Below are positions 24,140-29,275 of a DNA stretch of 29,275 nt, piece by piece (position 1 is the stretch's first letter; each line of letters opens with the position of its first letter). A program made the position numbers and the translations under genes. Origin of the DNA: an uncultured Prevotella sp. GTDB lineage: Bacteria > Bacteroidota > Bacteroidia > Bacteroidales > Bacteroidaceae. The DNA is taken from the NCBI GenBank assembly GCA_900544825.1, contig UQWP01000043.1:1-29275 (forward strand). Reading direction: 5' to 3'. The notes beneath the pieces are model-generated. The model saw only the letters and a list, made by a program, of their open reading frames with translations, searched no databases and was not told where the DNA came from.

Positions 24140-24193
24140 AAATAATCGGGAGAAATATTTTTCCAAAAAATGATATGAAAAAATATTCTCCCG
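24140..24193 (-). terminator. Terminator of the inositol phosphate synthase gene
   Basis: CGGGAGA plus an A/T stem (24147-24162) pairs with its complement at 24178-24193. On the minus strand the hairpin is followed by a T-rich tract. It lies 23 bp past the stop codon. Confidence 0.75.
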
Positions 24194-24216
24194 AAATCTG
24201 ATATGGATGAAAAATC

Positions 24217-25545
24217 TTAGTCGATTTCCTCGTCAGCCTCGTAACCACCCATTTCGCGGATGGCATTCTTCAGCATCGTGTACTGCTGGTAGAGGTTGTT
24301 TACAGCCTCTTCGCCCTTGGTGTAGTCGTGCATTGGCGCCTTGAGGAAGAAGCTCAGGAAGCGCTGGATGCCGTAACGGCCGGCACGGGCTGCAAGGTCG
24401 CTCAGCAGACAGAGGTCGAGCAACAATGGAGCAGCGAGGATAGAGTCGCGGCAGAGGAAGTTGATCTTGATCTGCATTGGGTAACCCATCCAGCCGAAGA
24501 TGTCGATGTTGTCCCAACCCTCCTTGTTGTCGTTGCGAGGTGGATAATAGTTGATGCGTACCTTATGATAATACTGGGTGTCCTTGTCGTTGCCGTGGCC
24601 GTAGAGGTCTGGCTGCTCCTCTGGCTTCAGAATAGTCTCCAGGGTGGAGAGCTTGCTCACCTCCTTGGTGTGGAAGTTGGCTGGCTCATCGAGAACGAGA
24701 CCGTCGCGGTTGCCCAGAATATTGGTAGAGAACCATCCGTTCAAGCCCAGGCAGCGGGTGCCGATGATTGGAGCGAAACCACTCTTCACGAGGGTCTGAC
24801 CGGTCTTGAAGTCCTTGCCTGCGATAGGCATGTGGGTCTTCTCAGCAAGTTCCCACATGGCAGGAATGTCAACCGTAGTATTAGGAGCACCCATGATGAA
24901 AGGAGCACCCTCGGTAAGGGCAGCGTAAGCGTAGCACATGGATGGGGCGATGTGCTGGCGGTCGTCAGCCTTCATCGCAGCCTCGAGAGCTGCCAATGTG
25001 CCGTGAATCTCCATATCCACAGGTACGTAGATTTCTGTAGATGCAGCCCATGCTACGACGATGCGTGAGCAGCCGTGCTTCTCCTTGAAGTCGCGGATGT
25101 CCTGGCGCAGCGCCTCTACCATCTCCCAGCGGGTCTTGCAGTCCTTCACGTTGTCGCCGTCCAGGCGCTTGGCGTAGTTCTTGTCGAATGCAGCCTTCAT
25201 CGGAACAATCTGCTCCAGCTCCTCGCGCACAGGGTTGATGTCCTTCTCCTTCAAAACCTCGGCATACATGGCAGCCTGATAGGCATTCTGAGGATAGACA
25301 TCCCAGGTGCCGAATACGATATCGTTGAGGTCGGCAAGAGGAACGATATCCTTGTAGTGCAGATACTTCTTGTCTGCGCCCTTGCCCACACGAATCTTGT
25401 CGTACTGAGTCATTGAGCCTACTGGCTTGGTAAGTCCCTTGCGGGCCATCAGCACACCTGTCATGAATGTAGTAGATACTGCACCACAACCTACAACCAT
25501 AATACCCAGCTTGCCATCAGCTGGTTTTACATTGTTCTGTTCCAT
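24217..25545 (-). CDS. Myo-inositol-1-phosphate synthase
   Basis: This 442-residue protein (start ATG 25545, MEQNNVKPADGKLGIMVVGC) converts glucose 6-phosphate to inositol 3-phosphate with NAD. The Rossmann motif GIMVVGCGAVSTT is at the N-terminus. Further family motifs are VVAWAASTE, APNTTVDIPAMWELA, GKDFKTGQTLVKSGFAP, GLNGWFSTNILGNRDG and the lysine-bearing KINFLCRDSILAAPLLLDL. Upstream in-frame sequence to 25716 is A/T-rich, covers the promoter and is unlikely to be translated. In Bacteroides thetaiotaomicron a homologue supplies inositol for phosphatidylinositol and inositol phosphosphingolipids. The lipid-assembly genes usually found with it are not in this window. Confidence 0.93.
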   Translation of the reverse strand: MEQNNVKPADGKLGIMVVGCGAVSTTFMTGVLMARKGLTKPVGSMTQYDKIRVGKGADKKYLHYKDIVPLADLNDIVFGTWDVYPQNAYQAAMYAEVLKEKDINPVREELEQIVPMKAAFDKNYAKRLDGDNVKDCKTRWEMVEALRQDIRDFKEKHGCSRIVVAWAASTEIYVPVDMEIHGTLAALEAAMKADDRQHIAPSMCYAYAALTEGAPFIMGAPNTTVDIPAMWELAEKTHMPIAGKDFKTGQTLVKSGFAPIIGTRCLGLNGWFSTNILGNRDGLVLDEPANFHTKEVSKLSTLETILKPEEQPDLYGHGNDKDTQYYHKVRINYYPPRNDNKEGWDNIDIFGWMGYPMQIKINFLCRDSILAAPLLLDLCLLSDLAARAGRYGIQRFLSFFLKAPMHDYTKGEEAVNNLYQQYTMLKNAIREMGGYEADEEID

Positions 25546-25597
25546 TTTTAATGAATTATTAAGTCTTCTTATTAAATTCGATTGATTGAATCGGGGG

Positions 25598-25605
25598 CAA
25601 AGATA
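25598..25605 (-). promoter_or_regulatory. -7 box of the inositol phosphate synthase gene
   Basis: The minus-strand TATCTTTG followed by C lies 52 bp before ATG 25545; a TTTTA element upstream is a weak -33 match. Confidence 0.55.
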
Positions 25606-25702
25606 GTGAAAACTGATGAATAAAAGGCAGTTTTCCCCTATAATCTGCCATAAATTTAGAAAAATTAGCATTACAGAGGTGAAAAAAGCGAGAAAAAGTA
25701 AG

Positions 25703-25710
25703 TATCTTTG
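25703..25710 (+). promoter_or_regulatory. -7 box of the SLC13-type permease gene
   Basis: TATCTTTG followed by C matches the consensus and lies 34 bp before ATG 25745. No convincing -33 element is seen. Confidence 0.55.
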
Positions 25711-25744
25711 CATCATATTTTAATAATTCAAAGTTTTTTATAGC

Positions 25745-27646
25745 ATGACAATAACGCTTATTATCTTGATCATTACGGTTGCCATGTTTATTTGGGGCAA
25801 GGTGAGAGCCGATATCGTGGCGCTCACAGCCTTGGCAGCACTCCTGGTTTTCGGAATCCTTACGCCAGCCGAAGCTCTGGCTGGCTTCTCTTCCCCCATC
25901 GTCGTCATGATGATCGGACTCTTCGTGGTGGGTGGAGCCATCATGCAGACCGGTCTCGCCAAGCTGACGGGCAATAAACTGATGGCACTCTCGCGCGGCA
26001 ACGAAACCATCACCTTCCTGCTGGTGATGCTCGTAACCTCCTTTATCGGAGCCTTCGTGAGCAATACCGGAACGGTGGCCCTCATGATGCCTATCATCAT
26101 GAGCCTGGCTGCAGGTTCGGGCATGCAGTCGTCGCGCTTCCTCATGCCGCTCGCCTTCGCCGGAAGTCTGGGCGGAATGCTCACACTCATCGGTACGCCG
26201 CCCAACCTGGTCATCGACGAGGTGCTTACCGAGGCTGGCTATCAGCCGCTCGCCTTCTTCTCCTTCTTCCCCGTGGGAATCATCGTCATCGCCATCGGCA
26301 TCATCGTGCTTATGCCGCTCAGCAAGATCTTCCTCAGCAGGAAGCAGAGTGGAAAGAAGAAGAAAACCAAGTCGCTCGACGACCTGGTGGATGAATACCG
26401 ACTGCTCGACAATCTGCATCGCTACATCGTGCCGAGCAACCGGACTTCTGCCGCCAAGGATGAAAACGGCGAGCCGATGAACATCGTGGGAAAGACCCTG
26501 AAGGAACTCAGCATCCAGAAGAAATATGGAGTGAGTATCATCGAGATCAGAAACGAGAAGAAATCGAGACTCGGACTGGTGCAGGACGTAAACCAGAACA
26601 TGGCGAAGAGCAGCAGTACCATCCAAGAGCACGACATCCTATATATAATAGGTGACGAGCAGAAGATGCAGCGCTTTGCCCAGGATTACGGACTGAGGAA
26701 GATGAAGGACGTGAAGATTGATTTCTACGACCTGGGATTGACCGAGATCGTTGTGATGCCTACCTCCAACTTTGCCGGTCTGCGCATCGGCGAGGCCAAC
26801 CTGCGCAAGCGATTCGGCATCAACGTGCTGGGTGTGAAGCGAGGCGGAAGCTCATCATCCTCTTCTTCTGAGGGTGGCAGAAGCGGCAACGAATACATCA
26901 CGGACAATCTGATAGCCACCAAGCTGCACGTGGGCGACATGCTGCTGGTGCAGGGCGAATGGACCAATCTGGCGCATCTTACTGCCGATACTACCAACTG
27001 GGTGGTGCTGGATCAGCCGGAGAAGGCTGCCGACAAGGTGCTGCTGGATTACAAGGCGCCTGTGGCTGCTGCCATCATGCTGCTGATGATAGCCATGATG
27101 GTGTTCGATTTCATTCCGGTGGCTCCGGTAACGGCGGTCATCATCGCCGGACTGCTCACGGTCTTTGCCGGATGTTTCCGCAACGTGGAGGCTGCCTACA
27201 AGACCATCAACTGGGAGAGTATCGTGCTGATAGCCGCCATGATGCCGATGTCAACGGCGCTGGAGAAGACGGGTGCTTCGGCATTGGTATCTCAGGGGCT
27301 GGTGGACAGCCTGGGAGCGATGGGCCCTACGGCTCTCCTGGCGGGCATCTACTTCACCACCTCGCTCATGACGATGTTTATCAGCAATACCGCCACGGCG
27401 GTTCTCATGGCGCCTATTGCCCTGGTGGCAGCCCAGCAGGTGGGAGTGAGTCCATACTCCTTCCTCTTTGCGGTAACCCTGGGAGCCAGCATGTGCTTCG
27501 CCTCTCCGTTCTCCACTCCGCCTAATGCGCTGGTGATGAAGGCGGGTGGCTACACGTTTATGGATTATGTAAAGGTAGGCTTGCCGTTGCAGATTATCAT
27601 CGGCGTGGTCATGACCTTCGTCCTGCCGCTGCTGTTTCCTTATTAA
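25745..27646 (+). CDS. SLC13/DASS-type permease with two RCK_C domains
   Basis: This 633-residue protein has two membrane blocks (about 1-200 and 435-633) flanking two TrkA-C/RCK_C domains (about 235-320 and 330-425). Each membrane half carries the substrate/sodium-binding motif of the ion transporter superfamily: FVSNTGTVALMMP and FISNTATAVLMAP, paired with LIGTPPNLVI and FSTPPNALVM. Members of this layout import sulfate or dicarboxylates with sodium, or are only annotated as SLC13 permeases; the substrate is open. An unusual Ser-rich insertion (GGSSSSSSSEGGRSG, near residue 370) interrupts the second RCK_C domain. It is divergent from the inositol phosphate synthase gene. Confidence 0.9.
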   Translation: MTITLIILIITVAMFIWGKVRADIVALTALAALLVFGILTPAEALAGFSSPIVVMMIGLFVVGGAIMQTGLAKLTGNKLMALSRGNETITFLLVMLVTSFIGAFVSNTGTVALMMPIIMSLAAGSGMQSSRFLMPLAFAGSLGGMLTLIGTPPNLVIDEVLTEAGYQPLAFFSFFPVGIIVIAIGIIVLMPLSKIFLSRKQSGKKKKTKSLDDLVDEYRLLDNLHRYIVPSNRTSAAKDENGEPMNIVGKTLKELSIQKKYGVSIIEIRNEKKSRLGLVQDVNQNMAKSSSTIQEHDILYIIGDEQKMQRFAQDYGLRKMKDVKIDFYDLGLTEIVVMPTSNFAGLRIGEANLRKRFGINVLGVKRGGSSSSSSSEGGRSGNEYITDNLIATKLHVGDMLLVQGEWTNLAHLTADTTNWVVLDQPEKAADKVLLDYKAPVAAAIMLLMIAMMVFDFIPVAPVTAVIIAGLLTVFAGCFRNVEAAYKTINWESIVLIAAMMPMSTALEKTGASALVSQGLVDSLGAMGPTALLAGIYFTTSLMTMFISNTATAVLMAPIALVAAQQVGVSPYSFLFAVTLGASMCFASPFSTPPNALVMKAGGYTFMDYVKVGLPLQIIIGVVMTFVLPLLFPY

Positions 27647-27707
27647 ATTAAGGTAATGTTTCCTTATTAGGAATCTGTTTATTAGGATTCTTAGAAAAAA
27701 CAAGATA

Positions 27708-27752
27708 AATCCCCAATCCGGGGCTCGCAATGGAGCCTTGGGATTGGGGATT
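27708..27752. terminator. Long hairpin after the permease gene
   Basis: AATCCCCAATCC (27708-27719) pairs perfectly with GGATTGGGGATT (27741-27752), with an inner GGCTC/GAGCC stem. There is no strong T run after it on either strand. It separates the convergent permease and HU-like genes. The remaining gap 27647-27824 has no gene. Confidence 0.65.
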
Positions 27753-27824
27753 CTGCGTATAAAGACTTAGCTGAAAATAGAGAGTGGAATGGGGAGATGA
27801 GATTTGTAATCCTAAGATGTATGG

Positions 27825-28442
27825 TTACAGATCTACATTATCTCCGTTGCCATCAGAGCCGGTATCGCCGGTATCGGTCTTGCCGCCCTCGGTATTACTT
27901 CCCTCGGTATTTCCAGACTGTGAACCGCCGCCAGGGTTATCGCCGTTTCCGGTGCCGCCAGGGTTAGTGCCGCCGCCGTTTGGATCCTTGTCTGGGTCTT
28001 CCACGTCACCGCTGTCGCCCGAGGTAACGTTCTTCACCACCTTGCCGTTTCGGTCGATGCAGGTAATCTGGATAGGAGTTCTCTGCAGCTCATCCTTGAT
28101 ATCCACGTTCGGGGTGAAGATCACTCGACGGGCGGTGATGAGGCTGCCTGCCACCTCACCCACGGTAGCCACACTCTTGGCGCGCACGCCGAATCGCATA
28201 GTTCCCAGACCTGGGATAGCTACGGAGTGGCCTTCGGTTGACCACGCCTTGATTACCTCGCCGGCTGCATCCCAGCATGCCTGCATCACGCCGCGGCTCA
28301 CGCCACTTCTCAGAGCAGCCTCCTTGATCACCTTGCTCTCAGAGAGCTTGCTGTAAAGCTCGGTACCGAGCACGAAACGATACTTACCTTTCAACTCACC
28401 CACCTGGATGAGGGTTTCCTTTGCTTTCAAATTGATAGACAT
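27825..28442 (-). CDS. HU-like DNA-binding protein with acidic Gly/Asn/Asp-rich tail
   Basis: This 205-residue protein's first 130 or so residues fit the Bacteroidetes histone-like HU family (HU-HIG type): SINLKAKETLI at the start, then a helical pair around SKVIKEAALRSGVSRGVMQA, then the beta-arm region GHSVAIPGLGTMRFGVRAKS with RRVIFTP. The remaining 65 residues are low complexity, rich in Gly, Asn, Asp, Thr and Pro, with no aromatic residues, so the tail is probably disordered. The family sits in a conserved cassette with DUF4248 and a small membrane protein, as here. Its exact role is unknown. Tail length probably varies between strains because the underlying DNA is repetitive. Confidence 0.88.
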   Translation of the reverse strand: MSINLKAKETLIQVGELKGKYRFVLGTELYSKLSESKVIKEAALRSGVSRGVMQACWDAAGEVIKAWSTEGHSVAIPGLGTMRFGVRAKSVATVGEVAGSLITARRVIFTPNVDIKDELQRTPIQITCIDRNGKVVKNVTSGDSGDVEDPDKDPNGGGTNPGGTGNGDNPGGGSQSGNTEGSNTEGGKTDTGDTGSDGNGDNVDL

Positions 28443-28498
28443 AATTACTTAAAATTTAAATTGTTAATAAAAAGATAAAAATAGTAAAGCCCCCGTTC

Positions 28499-28517
28499 CC
28501 AGCGATTCCATCGCTGG
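28499..28517. terminator. Short perfect hairpin
   Basis: CCAGCGAT (28499-28506) and ATCGCTGG (28510-28517) flank a 3-nt loop. It lies between the small membrane protein gene and the HU-like gene, and may attenuate or protect the transcript. Confidence 0.5.
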
Positions 28518-28553
28518 TCTCCCTAGTCATCCCTTCGTATCAGCAATCCTTCT

Positions 28554-28772
28554 TCATCGAATAGTGATAGTAGGCACGAAGTGGCTCGAGTCGGCTCTTG
28601 TCGAGATATTGTTCTCCTGCTGCTGCCGCTGGTTCTTCCCGATCACGAGTCCCGCGGTACACGAGCTGGTGAGGAAGGTGACGATGGCAGAGCATACGGC
28701 CACGATGAGATACTTGATGAATGCCTTCATGTTCTCATTCATGTTCACTTTCATGTTCTGTTTCATAAGCAA
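28554..28772 (-). CDS. Small membrane or lipoprotein of the HU cassette
   Basis: This is an unrecognised 72-residue protein with a single hydrophobic helix (FIKYLIVAVCSAIVTFL) followed by TSSCTAG, a possible lipobox with acylated Cys, and then a polar tail (GKNQRQQQENNISTRADSSH). The first codons form a 12-bp tandem repeat of the type ATGAAnnnnAAC, giving Met at residues 1, 3, 7, 11 and 15. The true start is therefore ambiguous; the last Met (MKAFIKYL) would give 58 residues and the most normal signal. Position between the HU-like and DUF4248 genes matches the small membrane proteins found in this cassette in other Bacteroidetes. Confidence 0.65.
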   Translation of the reverse strand: MLMKQNMKVNMNENMKAFIKYLIVAVCSAIVTFLTSSCTAGLVIGKNQRQQQENNISTRADSSHFVPTITIR

Positions 28773-28833
28773 TACGATTTTAAAATGTTAATACTAGCAA
28801 TCCGGTCTTTCCCCCAGAAGCCTTTTTTCATTT

Positions 28834-28880
28834 TTCCAACTGGAGAAATATTTTTCTCCAACTAGGAAAGTGATTTTCCT
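28834..28880. repeat. Two 22-bp-phased units with CCAAC cores
   Basis: CCAAC occurs at 28836 and 28858, exactly 22 bp apart, in units of the form TTYYCCAACTNG plus GAAA. The core CCAACTGGAGAAA is nearly the same as at 6314-6333. It lies upstream of the small membrane protein gene, between its promoter and start. Confidence 0.65.
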
Positions 28881-28900
28881 GCGCTTTCTGAATCACGATG

Positions 28901-28908
28901 CAAAGATA
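28901..28908 (-). promoter_or_regulatory. -7 box of the small protein (and perhaps HU-like) gene
   Basis: The minus-strand TATCTTTG followed by C lies about 130 bp before ATG 28772. It directly follows the T run of the terminator at 28910-28944, so the end of one unit and the start of the next overlap. Confidence 0.5.
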
Positions 28909-28909
28909 C

Positions 28910-28944
28910 AAAAACAGCCGCCAGCGGTTATGCGTTGGCGGCTG
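28910..28944 (-). terminator. Terminator of the DUF4248 gene
   Basis: CAGCCGCCAGCG (28915-28926) pairs with CGTTGGCGGCTG (28933-28944) with one G-U pair. On the minus strand it is followed by TTTTTG. Confidence 0.75.
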
Positions 28945-28970
28945 ATGCCGTGAGATGGCGGCACATTTTT

Positions 28971-28994
28971 ACTCTAAACTCTAAACTCTAAACA
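28971..28994. repeat. Heptamer tandem repeat CTCTAAA x3
   Basis: CTCTAAA is repeated three times in a row just past the stop codon of the DUF4248 gene. Confidence 0.7.
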
Positions 28995-29001
28995 TCAAAC
29001 A

Positions 29002-29223
29002 CTATCCCGGTTCCCCCAGGTATTCCACGATGGTCTTCACCTGCTTGGGCGAGAAGGCCTTGCTGGTCTTGCGGTACCCCATATCCAGGAGTTCATTCCA
29101 TAGCGGGGTGCAGAGATGGATCCAAGCCATCAGATGGTTGACGGCTGTACGTGGATAACTCTCGGGAAAGTACATCAAGGCAAGTTCCTTCTTGGTGTAC
29201 GTACGGATAATAAATTCTTCCAT
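29002..29223 (-). CDS. DUF4248 domain protein
   Basis: This 73-residue protein matches the small DUF4248 family of Bacteroidetes: YTKKELALMYFPESYPRTAV, then AVNHLMAWIHLCTPLWNELL, DMGYRKTSKAFSPKQVKTIV and EYLGEPG. It looks like a small helical protein, possibly DNA-binding; function is unknown. It belongs to the recurrent cassette with the HU-like and small membrane protein genes, usually divergent from a VirE/DUF3987-type primase gene. The promoter at 29244-29251 points in that direction. Confidence 0.85.
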   Translation of the reverse strand: MEEFIIRTYTKKELALMYFPESYPRTAVNHLMAWIHLCTPLWNELLDMGYRKTSKAFSPKQVKTIVEYLGEPG

Positions 29224-29243
29224 TGTATATTGTTTTTTTTTAT

Positions 29244-29251
29244 TATCTTTG
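29244..29251 (+). promoter_or_regulatory. -7 box of a rightward gene beyond the window
   Basis: TATCTTTG followed by C on the plus strand, with TTG 18 nt upstream at 29223-29225. It faces out of the window, away from the DUF4248 gene. Confidence 0.5.
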
Positions 29252-29275
29252 CATAGAAATTCAACATCAGGGTGT

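Noticed and set aside
25559..26632. Minus-strand open frame of 357 codons upstream of the inositol phosphate synthase gene
   Set aside because: It runs across a divergent promoter region and antisense to the permease gene; its composition is His/Glu/Asp-rich, typical of antisense frames.

Overview
The window looks like a chromosomal segment of a gut Bacteroidetes, most likely Prevotella/Segatella (P. copri-like). Evidence seen directly: most transcription units are preceded by the Bacteroidetes -7 box TAnnTTTG, in the clearest cases with a TTG about 19-20 nt upstream. There is a hybrid two-component system that fuses sensor, kinase, receiver and AraC domains, and the HU-like/DUF4248 cassette typical of the phylum. 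The genus assignment is inference. No rRNA, tRNA, CRISPR array or canonical insertion sequence was recognised.

Region 1 (1-8.5 kb) is a decaying and duplicated locus of secreted peptidases. It holds an internally deleted DUF6055-type lipoprotein (164-618), a non-coding stretch full of short phased repeats and palindromes (about 660-1090), and two almost identical Rpn/PDDEXK nuclease genes on the minus strand (1304-2164 and 3898-4758). Each rpn gene is head-to-head with a secreted peptidase gene and shares a homologous divergent promoter region with it. The first of these peptidases (DUF6055 type, HELGH) is cut by one in-frame amber codon just before the zinc motif. The second (M64 / IgA-peptidase-like) is intact and is followed by an S9 dipeptidyl-peptidase-like gene.

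Region 2 (8.6-15.6 kb) holds a hybrid two-component regulator whose signal peptide is out of frame with the rest, which looks like a deletion of about 17 nt. A strong bidirectional terminator follows, then a leftward OPT-family (oligopeptide) transporter preceded by an aldose 1-epimerase. Secreted peptidases, a surface-sensing regulator and a peptide-type transporter side by side suggest a peptide-acquisition locus. Several of its parts are broken in this strain.

Region 3 (15.6-22.8 kb) contains an EamA/DMT permease with 26-bp tandem repeats in its leader, a LysR regulator with a dyad in its own leader, an AspT/YidE-type transporter followed by a ThrE-type exporter (9 bp apart), and a divergent mnmA-type tRNA thiolase.

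Region 4 (22.8-27.7 kb) contains a DUF4160-DUF2442 pair, a low-molecular-weight protein tyrosine phosphatase, a myo-inositol-1-phosphate synthase (inositol lipid precursor), and a divergent SLC13/DASS-type permease with two RCK_C-like domains.

Region 5 (27.8-29.3 kb) is the Bacteroidetes HU-like protein / small membrane protein / DUF4248 cassette on the minus strand. A rightward promoter at the very end points to a divergent gene outside the window.
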